Of a stretch of 6,249 nt of DNA, positions 1 to 6,249 are shown piece by piece (position 1 is the first letter of the stretch; each line of letters begins with the position of its first letter). Under the pieces are notes generated by a model. That model saw nothing but the letters and a program-made list of their open reading frames with translations. It was not told the DNA's origin and did no database searches. A program made the position numbers and the translations under genes. Source of the DNA: Clostridiales bacterium (GTDB taxonomy: Bacteria; Bacillota; Clostridia; Peptostreptococcales; Anaerovoracaceae); the NCBI GenBank assembly GCA_003542355.1, contig DPKU01000027.1:1-6249 (forward strand), read 5' to 3'.

Positions 1-490
1 GACCCAGAGCTTACTGGACCTGATGACCATACGGCAGGAATTTGGCGATTTCGGAGGTCTTAAGATCTGTATCGTCGGCGACATTGTCCACAGTCGGGTT
101 GCCCATACCAATATCGAGATCATGCGGCGGCTGGGCATGGAAGTCTTTACTTCGGGGCCAGAGGAGTTCAGGGAAGAAGGCTACGAGTTTATTGAATTTT
201 CAAATGCAGTGGAAACCATGGATATCCTGATGCTCCTGCGAATCCAGCACGAACGATTGGCCGGAAGCATGCAGATGAGCCCAGCGGAATACAACAAGGA
301 TTTCGGCCTGAGCATTTTCCGCACTCAGCGGATGAAGGACCGGGCCATCATCATGCACCCTGCGCCCTTTAATCGGGGGGTGGAGATCGACGACGAAGTG
401 GTGGAAGGCGCTCGTTCTAGGATATTTAAGCAGATCCGAAACGGCGTATTTGCGCGGATGGCTGTGATCGAGAGGGCATTTTCGGAATGA
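1..490 (+). CDS. pyrB: Aspartate carbamoyltransferase catalytic chain, 3' part (5' end outside window)
   Basis: PyrB condenses carbamoyl phosphate with aspartate to N-carbamoyl-aspartate, step 2 of UMP synthesis, in the cytosol. The reading frame is open from base 2 and gives 162 residues before TGA at 488-490. Catalytic chains are about 300 residues, so roughly the N-terminal half (most of the carbamoyl-phosphate domain) is missing because the window starts there. The first residues, TQSLLDL, continue the family's HPTQ motif, and base 1 fits the end of its Pro codon. Visible motifs, counting T as residue 1, are GDIVHSR (Arg32, E. coli Arg167), RIQHER (Arg80 and Gln82, aspartate-binding Arg229 and Gln231 in E. 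coli) and HPAP (119-122), the loop before the C-terminal helix. The style is that of the Bacillus enzyme. No pyrI regulatory-chain gene follows, which fits an unregulated trimer, although pyrI could lie elsewhere. The stop overlaps the pyrC start. Identification is secure. Confidence 0.96.
   Translation, partial: TQSLLDLMTIRQEFGDFGGLKICIVGDIVHSRVAHTNIEIMRRLGMEVFTSGPEEFREEGYEFIEFSNAVETMDILMLLRIQHERLAGSMQMSPAEYNKDFGLSIFRTQRMKDRAIIMHPAPFNRGVEIDDEVVEGARSRIFKQIRNGVFARMAVIERAFSE
470..476 (+). promoter_or_regulatory. Weak ribosome binding site for pyrC, within pyrB
   Basis: GAGAGGG lies 10 bases before the pyrC ATG at 487, a little further than ideal. Because the pyrB stop and pyrC start share ATGA at 487-490, re-initiation by ribosomes finishing pyrB probably contributes more than this site. 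The role is inferred. Confidence 0.45.
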
Positions 491-1764
491 GAGATCTGCT
501 GATCCAAAACGGAAAGGTCTATATGGATGGCGGGTTTCAGAAGCTGGATCTATTGATCCGTGGCGGGATCTTGTATTCCGTTGCGGAGGGCGTCACACCT
601 TCTGCTGACGCAGAGGTCGTGAATGCCGATCATCGATACATTCTGCCGGGTCTTGCCGATATCCACGTCCATCTTCGGGAGCCCGGTTTTTCCTATAAGG
701 AGACCATAGCCACGGGAACCGCAGCTGCAGCCCGGGGCGGTTTCACCCTAGTGTGCGCCATGCCCAACCTGGATCCTGTGCCCGACTGCACAGCGCATCT
801 GAAATTGGAACAGGAGATCATCGATAGCGATGCCCGGATTAAAGTGCTTCCCTATGCTGCCATCACGCTGGAGGAAAAGGGAGAGACCCTGGCGGATATG
901 GCTGCGCTGGCAGATCGCTGTGCTGCTTTCTCCGATGACGGCCGTGGGGTGCAGGATCCAGACATGATGCGCCATGCCATGGTGCAGGCCCGCCGTCTGA
1001 ACAAGGTGATCGCAGCTCACTGCGAGGATGACCGTCTGATCCCCGCCGGCGCCTGTATCCACGATGGAAAATATGCAAGAGATCATCATTTGCCGTGCAT
1101 CCCTTCGGCGTCGGAATATGAACCGGTCCAAAGAGATATCGCATTGGTCGAAGAAACGGGTTGCCGTTATCACATCTGTCACGTTTCCTGCCGGGAATCC
1201 GTTCAGGCGATCCGGGAGGCAAAAGAGAGAGGCCTGCCGGTCAGTGGAGAAACGGCGCCTCATTACCTGGCTTTTACCGAGGAGGATCTGCTGGAGGAAG
1301 GCCGCTTTAAAATGAACCCGCCTTTGCGCAGCCGTTTGGATCAAGAAGCGTTGATCCGGGGGATCCGGGACGGCACACTGGAGATCATTGCCACGGATCA
1401 TGCGCCCCACAGCGCAGAAGAAAAATCCCGAGGCCTCCGGGGAAGCCTCATGGGTGTCGTCGGCTTGGAGGTCAGCTTCGCAGCGGCAAACACCTATCTC
1501 TGCAAGGCTGGTCACATCGATCTGGAACGTCTTGTGGAGCTGATGAGTATCAATCCCCGCAGACTGCTGGGGCTGCCAGCAGGCATCCGTATGGGCTATC
1601 CGGCAGATCTGGTGATCGTAGATCCGGACCGGAAGATTCTCGTCAATCCGGCGCGCTTTGAATCCATGGGTCGGTCCACACCCTTCGAAGGCTGTACATT
1701 GTACGGCGACATACTATTGACAATATACGATGGAGACATCGTGTATCGGGATACTGCTTTTTAA
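487..1764 (+). CDS. pyrC: Dihydroorotase, class I, zinc amidohydrolase
   Basis: PyrC cyclises N-carbamoyl-aspartate to dihydroorotate (step 3), in the cytosol. The 425-residue length matches Bacillus-type class I dihydroorotases (about 428) and not the shorter E. coli class II enzyme. The fold is an amidohydrolase TIM barrel flanked by a small beta domain made from both termini. Expected metal and substrate residues are all present: His60 and His62 with Arg64 in DIHVHLREPG, Asn94 in AMPN, Asp151 in FSDDG, His178 in AAHCED, His232 in HICHVS and Asp304 in ATDHAPH. No carboxylated lysine bridge is expected; in class I enzymes the Asp of FSDDG takes that role. The MNPPLR loop is at 276-281 and SINPRRLLGL, typical of the C-terminal part, is at 354-363. 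The ATG lies inside the pyrB stop (ATGA, a 4-base overlap), so translation is probably coupled. Only a modest GAGAGGG sits 10 bases upstream. The coding sequence looks intact. Confidence 0.98.
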   Translation: MRDLLIQNGKVYMDGGFQKLDLLIRGGILYSVAEGVTPSADAEVVNADHRYILPGLADIHVHLREPGFSYKETIATGTAAAARGGFTLVCAMPNLDPVPDCTAHLKLEQEIIDSDARIKVLPYAAITLEEKGETLADMAALADRCAAFSDDGRGVQDPDMMRHAMVQARRLNKVIAAHCEDDRLIPAGACIHDGKYARDHHLPCIPSASEYEPVQRDIALVEETGCRYHICHVSCRESVQAIREAKERGLPVSGETAPHYLAFTEEDLLEEGRFKMNPPLRSRLDQEALIRGIRDGTLEIIATDHAPHSAEEKSRGLRGSLMGVVGLEVSFAAANTYLCKAGHIDLERLVELMSINPRRLLGLPAGIRMGYPADLVIVDPDRKILVNPARFESMGRSTPFEGCTLYGDILLTIYDGDIVYRDTAF

Positions 1765-1786
1765 CTAAGTGCATGAGACACTGGAA

Positions 1787-1792
1787 AAGAGG
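1787..1792 (+). promoter_or_regulatory. Ribosome binding site of carB
   Basis: AAGAGG ends 5 bases before ATG at 1798. It supports this start, which also gives the usual CarB N-terminus (MPKRNDIKKILVIGSGP). It lies in the 33-base gap after the pyrC stop, the largest gap between genes in the window. I see no terminator or promoter in that gap. Confidence 0.75.
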
Positions 1793-1797
1793 AACAA

Positions 1798-4700
1798 ATG
1801 CCAAAGAGGAATGACATCAAAAAAATACTGGTGATCGGTTCGGGACCCATCGTGATCGGTCAGGCCGCCGAATTTGATTATGCCGGCACCCAGGCGTGTA
1901 TCGCCCTGAAGGAGGAAGGATATCAGGTCGTGCTGATCAATTCCAATCCGGCTACGATCATGACCGACACCCAAATGGCCGACAAGGTCTACATGGAACC
2001 CTTGACGCTGGAATACGTTGCCCGGATCATTCGTTTTGAACGGCCCGATGCGATCGTGCCGGGATTGGGTGGACAGACCGGATTGAACCTGTGCGTTCAG
2101 CTGGCAGAGAAAGGCGTTCTGGAGGAATGCCAGGTAGAGGTTTTAGGGACGAGCATCCATTCCATCAAGAGTGCGGAGGACCGGGAGCTTTTCAAGAAAA
2201 TGTGTGAAGAGATCGGAGAGCCGGTGATCGCCTCCCACATCGTCCACACCATTGAAGAAGGTCTGGCAGCCGCCCGTGACATCGGCTATCCAGTGGTACT
2301 TCGACCGGCTTATACCCTTGGTGGCACCGGTGGCGGCTTTGCGGAGAACGAAGAGGAGTTTCTCCCTATGATGGAACATGCGTTGAGTCTGTCGCCGGTT
2401 CGGCAGGTGCTCATCGAAAAGAGCGTCAAGGGATACCAGGAGATCGAATTCGAAGTGATGCGGGACGGCCAGGATAAAGCCATTGTAGTCTGTCACATGG
2501 AAAACTTCGACCCAGTGGGCATTCACACAGGGGACAGCATCGTGTTTGCACCCTGCCAGACGCTGACGGAGAAGCAAATTTCCATTCTTCGCGCTTCGGC
2601 TTTGAAGATCCTGCGTCATTTGAAGATCGCAGGGGGCTGCAATATTCAATTTGCCCTGGAGGAGGGAACGGAGCGGTATTTCCTGATCGAAATCAATCCC
2701 CGGGTCAGCCGCTCGTCGGCGCTGGCTTCCAAGGCCACGGCCTATCCCATCGCCCGGGTGACGGCCAAGATCGCCGTAGGCCTCAGCCTGGATGAAATTT
2801 TTGTGAGCGGCATTCCGGCTTCCGTGGAGCCGGCCATCGATTACATCGTGGCCAAGATGGCCCGTTTTCCTTTCGACAAGTTCCAATCCGCCTCAAGAGT
2901 GCTTTCCACCCAGATGAAGGCCACCGGAGAGGTGATGAGCCTGGGCCGCTCTCTGGCGGAGGTCCTTCTCAAGGCTGTTCGGGGACTGGAGATCGGTGCG
3001 GACCATTTCGAGTTGAAGATCTACCGCGACAAAACGCGGGAAGAATTGCTGCAGATCATCGCCACGCCTACCGATGAACGGATCTTTGCCCTGTGCGAAG
3101 CCCTTCGGAAGGGTGCGTCCTGCCGCGAGATCAGTGAAGCCACCGGGATCGTGGTCCCCTTTGTGGAAGTATTTGCAGAGGTGGTGACTTATGAAGCAGT
3201 GCTGCGAGATCACCCGGGGGATGCCCGGATCCTGCAGAAGGCGAAGCAAATGGGCTTTTCCGACAGCTATATTGCCCGAAGCTGGGGCCTTGCACTGAAC
3301 GACATACTGGCCTTGCGGCGTGAGCAGGGGATCCTTCCGGTTTACCGGATCGTGGATAATGTAAAGGTTCAACAGGATTACGTTCCTTATTTCTATTCTT
3401 CTTACGAAGGTGAAAATGAGAGCGTGATCACGTCCAAGAAAAAGGTCCTTGTCCTGGGTTCCGGTCCCATTCGAATCGGTCAGGGCGTGGAATTCGATTA
3501 CTCTACGGTCCATGCGGTCTGGGCCATCAAGGAATGCGGATACGAAGCCATTATCATCAACAACAATCCGGAGACGGTATCCACGGATTACACCACGGCG
3601 GACAAGCTTTATTTTGAGCCTATTACCGTGGAGGACGTGATGAACGTGGTATGGATGGAAAAACCCGAAGGCGTCATCGTTTCCCTGGGCGGTCAGACGT
3701 CGATCAACGTAGCCCGCCAGCTTCACGATCTGGGTGTGCCCATCATCGGTACCGGAGTGGAGGCCATCGAGCGAGCCGAAGACCGGGATCGCTTCGAAGC
3801 ACTGATGCATCAGCTGGAGATCCCCGAACCTCTGGGCGCGGCTGTAACCAACGTGGAAGACGGTTTGGCGGTGGCAGGCAGGATCGGATATCCGGTGCTG
3901 GTAAGGCCTTCCTATGTGCTGGGCGGACGAGCCATGCAGATCGTTCGAAGTGATCAGGATCTGCTGGTTTATCTGAATACGGCAGTGGAAGTGGACCGGG
4001 ACAGGCCGGTGCTTGTGGACAAGTACATCGCAGGAAAGGAACTGGAGACCGACGCCATCTGTGACGGGAAGGATGTATACATCCCCGGCCTGATGGAGCA
4101 TGTAGAAGAAACCGGCGTTCACTCCGGCGATTCCATCAGCGTGTATCCAGCCTTTACCGTATCGGAGAAGGTAAAGCAGACCTTAGTGGAATACACCAAC
4201 AAGCTGGGCCTGGGCATCGGGATCCGGGGCCTTTTCAACATTCAATTCATTGTGGACGAGCAGGAAAATGTCTATGTGATCGAGGTCAACCCCCGATCCT
4301 CCCGGACGGTTCCCTTCCTGTCCAAGGCCACGGGGATCCCCCTGGCCAATGTGGCCACGAAAGTGATGCTGGGTCACTCGCTCAAAGAGCTGGGGTACGG
4401 TACGTTCCTGCAGGAGGATCGCCGGCGCTGGTATGTCAAGGCGCCCACGTTTTCCTTTTCCAAGATTCGGGGATTGGATGCCTATCTCTCTCCTGAAATG
4501 AAATCCACCGGAGAAGCCATCGGCTACGACGTGAGCCTGAATCGGGCGCTCTTCAAAGCCCTCCAGGCTTCCGGCATTAAAGTTGAGAACTATGGAACCA
4601 TCTTCGTGACCTTGGCCGACAAGGACAAACAAAAGGCCCTGCCTCTCATCCGCCGTTTTTACAACCTGGGCTTTAACATCGAGGCGACGGAAGGGACGGC

Positions 4701-4977
4701 GAATTTCCTGAAGCGCAGCGGGATCAAGACCCGGCCCAAGAAAAAGATCAGCGACGGCAGCGATGATATCCTGAAAAGCCTCACCCGGGGCCATGTGACC
4801 TATGTGATCAACACGCAGGACATTACGGCGGGCACGCACGAAGATGGCTTTATGATCCGGCGCACGGCTGTGGAAAACAACATCGGGATCTTTACAAGCC
4901 TTTCCACCGTCAATGTGCTGCTCAACGTGCTGGAAGACATGACCATACCCGTTTCCACGATCGACGCGGATCAATAG
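1798..4977 (+). CDS. carB: Carbamoyl-phosphate synthase, large (synthetase) subunit
   Basis: CarB makes carbamoyl phosphate from bicarbonate, ammonia and two ATP. The ammonia normally comes from glutamine hydrolysed by the CarA subunit. It has 1059 residues, against 1073 in E. coli. The domain order is carboxyphosphate ATP-grasp (about 1-400), oligomerisation domain (about 401-547), carbamoyl-phosphate ATP-grasp (about 548-930) and C-terminal MGS-like allosteric domain (about 931-1059). The two ATP-grasp halves show the family's ancient duplication (VIGSGPIVIGQAAEFDY at 12-28, VLGSGPIRIGQGVEFDY at 552-568). First-site residues are Arg129, Arg169, Glu215, His243, Gln284, Glu298 and Asn300. Second-site residues are Arg663, Arg703, Glu748, His775, Gln816, Glu829 and Asn831. 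The allosteric domain keeps Thr964, Thr967, Lys983 and Asn1005, matching nucleotide-binding residues of E. coli, so control by UMP is plausible. E. coli's ornithine contact Glu892 aligns with Ala882, as in Bacillus PyrAB. No carA is adjacent, which is unusual for this operon type. The gene is also called pyrAB. Confidence 0.98.
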   Translation: MPKRNDIKKILVIGSGPIVIGQAAEFDYAGTQACIALKEEGYQVVLINSNPATIMTDTQMADKVYMEPLTLEYVARIIRFERPDAIVPGLGGQTGLNLCVQLAEKGVLEECQVEVLGTSIHSIKSAEDRELFKKMCEEIGEPVIASHIVHTIEEGLAAARDIGYPVVLRPAYTLGGTGGGFAENEEEFLPMMEHALSLSPVRQVLIEKSVKGYQEIEFEVMRDGQDKAIVVCHMENFDPVGIHTGDSIVFAPCQTLTEKQISILRASALKILRHLKIAGGCNIQFALEEGTERYFLIEINPRVSRSSALASKATAYPIARVTAKIAVGLSLDEIFVSGIPASVEPAIDYIVAKMARFPFDKFQSASRVLSTQMKATGEVMSLGRSLAEVLLKAVRGLEIGADHFELKIYRDKTREELLQIIATPTDERIFALCEALRKGASCREISEATGIVVPFVEVFAEVVTYEAVLRDHPGDARILQKAKQMGFSDSYIARSWGLALNDILALRREQGILPVYRIVDNVKVQQDYVPYFYSSYEGENESVITSKKKVLVLGSGPIRIGQGVEFDYSTVHAVWAIKECGYEAIIINNNPETVSTDYTTADKLYFEPITVEDVMNVVWMEKPEGVIVSLGGQTSINVARQLHDLGVPIIGTGVEAIERAEDRDRFEALMHQLEIPEPLGAAVTNVEDGLAVAGRIGYPVLVRPSYVLGGRAMQIVRSDQDLLVYLNTAVEVDRDRPVLVDKYIAGKELETDAICDGKDVYIPGLMEHVEETGVHSGDSISVYPAFTVSEKVKQTLVEYTNKLGLGIGIRGLFNIQFIVDEQENVYVIEVNPRSSRTVPFLSKATGIPLANVATKVMLGHSLKELGYGTFLQEDRRRWYVKAPTFSFSKIRGLDAYLSPEMKSTGEAIGYDVSLNRALFKALQASGIKVENYGTIFVTLADKDKQKALPLIRRFYNLGFNIEATEGTANFLKRSGIKTRPKKKISDGSDDILKSLTRGHVTYVINTQDITAGTHEDGFMIRRTAVENNIGIFTSLSTVNVLLNVLEDMTIPVSTIDADQ

Positions 4978-4979
4978 AT

Positions 4980-4986
4980 AAGGAGG
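4980..4986 (+). promoter_or_regulatory. Strong ribosome binding site of pyrF
   Basis: AAGGAGG is a near-perfect match to the anti-Shine-Dalgarno sequence and ends 5 bases before ATG at 4992. It starts 2 bases after the carB stop codon. It is the strongest such site in the window and fixes the pyrF start. Confidence 0.88.
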
Positions 4987-4991
4987 AACCC

Positions 4992-5711
4992 ATGAAAGAT
5001 GTGATCATTGCCCTGGATTTCCAGGATAAGAAGAAGGCGCTGACATTTCTGGATCGCCTGGGCGGAGCCCGGCCTTTCGTAAAGGTGGGCATGGAGCTGT
5101 TTTATGCCGAAGGGCCTGGAATCGTGCAGGAATTGAAGGAGCGGGGGCATCGGATCTTTCTGGATCTGAAGCTTCACGACATTCCCAACACAGTCCGGGG
5201 CGCAGTGGGCAACGTGGCCAAGTTGGGCGCAGATATCGTGAATGTCCATGCTTCCGGCGGTATCGCCATGATGGAGGCGGCCAGGGAAGCGGCCGAGGCT
5301 TCCGGCACGCAACGCCCTTTGATCATTGCCGTTACCCAGCTGACCAGCACCGGGCAGGAGGTTATGAATCAGCAGCTTCTGATTCCAGGGACTGTGGAAG
5401 AAGCAGTGCTTCACTATGCCCGGAATGCACAAGCAGCGGGCCTAGACGGCGTCGTGTGCGCACCTATGGAAGCTGAATCCATCAAGAGAGAGCTGGGAAG
5501 CGCTTTTCTGACAGTGACCCCGGGCATCCGTTTTGCGGAGGACCAGAAGGCAGACGATCAGGTGCGGATCACCACACCGGCGATGGCCGCCAGGGGCGGC
5601 GCAGACTACATCGTGGTGGGCCGGCCCATTACGGCCGCACCGGATCCGCTGGAAGCCTATCTGCGCTACAGGAAAGAGTTTATGGGAGGCGCCGATGCAT
5701 ACACAGCGTGA
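4992..5711 (+). CDS. pyrF: Orotidine 5'-phosphate decarboxylase
   Basis: PyrF decarboxylates orotidine 5'-phosphate to UMP, the last step of the pathway, in the cytosol. The enzyme is a TIM-barrel homodimer. The 239-residue length is the same as the B. subtilis-type enzyme, and the gene is intact. The catalytic Lys/Asp network is present: Lys31 (FVKVGMELF) and Asp58, Lys60 and Asp63 in the signature DLKLHDIPNT (58-67). Asp9 in ALDF contacts the ribose. The phosphate-binding residues are Arg180 in TPGIR (176-180), Gln190 in DDQVRI, and Gly210-Arg211 in VVGRPI. TQLTST at 115-120 matches the loop that closes over the substrate. The gene begins 14 bases after carB, where pyrK and pyrD sit in the B. 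subtilis order, and its last 17 bases overlap pyrE. It was placed by its strong ribosome binding site and by the normal N-terminus. Confidence 0.98.
   Translation: MKDVIIALDFQDKKKALTFLDRLGGARPFVKVGMELFYAEGPGIVQELKERGHRIFLDLKLHDIPNTVRGAVGNVAKLGADIVNVHASGGIAMMEAAREAAEASGTQRPLIIAVTQLTSTGQEVMNQQLLIPGTVEEAVLHYARNAQAAGLDGVVCAPMEAESIKRELGSAFLTVTPGIRFAEDQKADDQVRITTPAMAARGGADYIVVGRPITAAPDPLEAYLRYRKEFMGGADAYTA
5684..5689 (+). promoter_or_regulatory. Ribosome binding site of pyrE, within pyrF
   Basis: GGGAGG lies inside the last codons of pyrF and ends 5 bases before ATG at 5695. This site decides the pyrE start. It implies that pyrE is initiated before ribosomes reach the pyrF stop at 5709-5711, so the two are probably translationally coupled. 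Confidence 0.78.
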
Positions 5712-6249
5712 GCTTATCGCGGGACATCTGCTTCGAATCGGAGCCGTGTTTCTCCGGCCCCGGGAACCGTTTACCTGGGCCTCGGGCATCCAGAGCCCCA
5801 TTTACTGCGACAACCGACTGATCCTGTCCTATCCGATTATCCGAAAAGACGTGGAAGAAGGCCTGGCAGAGCTGGTCCGGCAGCATTTCCCCGAGGGAGA
5901 AGGACTCTTTGGAACTGCCACTGCCGGCATCGCCCATGCAGCGCTGACGGCGGAGATCCTGGGCTGGCCCATGGGATACGTCCGGGGCAGCGCCAAGGAT
6001 CACGGCCGGACCAACCGGATCGAGGGGAAGTGCGAGCCCGGGCAGAAGGTCGTCGTGATAGAGGATCTGATCTCCACAGGCAGGAGCTGCGTGGAGACAG
6101 CGGCTGCATTAAGGGAAGCCGGCTGTCATGTTCTGGGTATCGCTTCGATCTTCACCTACAATATGAAAACCGGAAAAGAGACCCTGGACACCGCCGGACT
6201 GGAGAGTCATTCCCTGACAGATCTTGAGGCGCTTCTGGAAGTGGCCGTA
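5695..6249 (+). CDS. pyrE: Orotate phosphoribosyltransferase, 5' part (3' end outside window)
   Basis: PyrE transfers the phosphoribosyl group of PRPP to orotate, giving orotidine 5'-phosphate (step 5), the substrate of the neighbouring PyrF. The frame is open from ATG 5695 to the last base, 185 codons with no stop. Family members are about 205-216 residues, so some 20-30 C-terminal residues lie beyond the edge. FTWASGIQSPIYCDNRL (26-42) is the N-terminal orotate-side motif of Bacillus-type enzymes. GTATAGIAHA (73-82) follows, then the mobile catalytic loop YVRGSAKDHG (95-104, with Arg97, Lys101 and His103). The PRPP-binding signature VVVIEDLISTG is at 119-129. The Salmonella residues Lys73 and Lys100 align with Ala and Gly98 here. 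Bacillus-type enzymes also lack lysine there, so I read this as a subfamily trait, not damage. The gene overlaps pyrF by 17 bases in another frame. Confidence 0.96.
   Translation, partial: MHTQRELIAGHLLRIGAVFLRPREPFTWASGIQSPIYCDNRLILSYPIIRKDVEEGLAELVRQHFPEGEGLFGTATAGIAHAALTAEILGWPMGYVRGSAKDHGRTNRIEGKCEPGQKVVVIEDLISTGRSCVETAAALREAGCHVLGIASIFTYNMKTGKETLDTAGLESHSLTDLEALLEVAV

Noticed and set aside
1351..1369. Short tandem repeat in pyrC (GATCCGGG twice)
   Set aside because: It is two adjacent, slightly offset copies of an 8-base string encoding an ordinary Ile-Arg-Gly-Ile-Arg stretch in pyrC. It is too short to be a repeat element.
748..1515. A 255-codon open frame on the minus strand, antisense to pyrC
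   Set aside because: It is fully covered by the intact pyrC gene with all its catalytic residues, and the translation shows no domain. The same reasoning removes the minus-strand frames at 2143-2886, 4183-4974, 4971-5432, 5442-5801 and 5680-6003.
1768..1782. Possible hairpin AGTG...CACT between pyrC and carB
   Set aside because: The stem is only 4 base pairs with a 7-base loop and no T-run follows, so it supports neither a terminator nor an attenuator. It also does not resemble the PyrR-binding loop as I know it.
3651..3953. A 100-codon plus-strand frame inside carB
   Set aside because: It is an out-of-frame reading of the second ATP-grasp domain, with an Arg/Ser/Gly-rich low-information product. 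The short plus-strand frames at 42-230, 1064-1315, 3449-3640 and 6030-6227 are likewise shadows.
2893..4122. A 409-codon open frame on the minus strand, antisense to carB
   Set aside because: It lies wholly within the secure carB coding sequence. Its translation resembles no family I recognise and is rich in His, Arg and Asp as expected from reading GC-biased codons backwards. It is a shadow frame.
1..6249. PyrR attenuator, promoter or riboswitch controlling the operon
   Set aside because: Such elements would sit in the leader before the first gene or between early genes. The window starts inside pyrB, and the only real gap (33 bases) holds just a ribosome binding site.
1..6249. A previously undescribed biological system
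   Set aside because: Every gene is a recognised pyrimidine pathway enzyme with intact key motifs, and no stretch over about 33 bases is left unexplained.

Overview
The window is a continuous, tightly packed, plus-strand stretch of a de novo pyrimidine (UMP) biosynthesis operon, cut at both ends. In order it holds the 3' half of pyrB (aspartate carbamoyltransferase), complete pyrC (dihydroorotase), complete carB (carbamoyl-phosphate synthase large subunit), complete pyrF (orotidine 5'-phosphate decarboxylase) and the first 185 codons of pyrE (orotate phosphoribosyltransferase). No RNA gene, mobile element, CRISPR array, terminator or internal promoter could be supported. All genes run the same way with overlaps or gaps of at most 33 bases, so this is the interior of one transcription unit.

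The organism is most likely a member of the Bacillota (Firmicutes). The proteins read like Bacillus/Clostridia-type enzymes: the HPAPFNRGVEI stretch of PyrB, the class I dihydroorotase of 425 residues, the KAPTFSF stretch of CarB and the TATAGIAHA and EDLISTG stretches of PyrE. The Shine-Dalgarno sequences are strong (AAGGAGG, GGGAGG, AAGAGG). The sequence is moderately GC-rich by eye, with G/C-rich third codon positions and ATC as the common isoleucine codon. I cannot name a genus.

The gene order matches the well-known Bacillus subtilis operon (pyrB-pyrC-pyrAA-pyrAB-pyrK-pyrD-pyrF-pyrE) with three genes absent. The glutaminase subunit gene carA/pyrAA is missing between pyrC and carB, and the dihydroorotate dehydrogenase genes pyrK-pyrD are missing between carB and pyrF. 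The genes present supply the synthase subunit of step 1 (CarB), step 2 (PyrB), step 3 (PyrC), step 5 (PyrE) and step 6 (PyrF). Step 4 and the glutamine-hydrolysing subunit of step 1 must be encoded elsewhere in the genome or outside this window.

This is core metabolism. I see no previously undescribed system. The points most worth a second look are the missing carA and pyrK/pyrD, a marked excess of GATC sites, and a few active-site or effector-site substitutions that appear to be lineage-typical.
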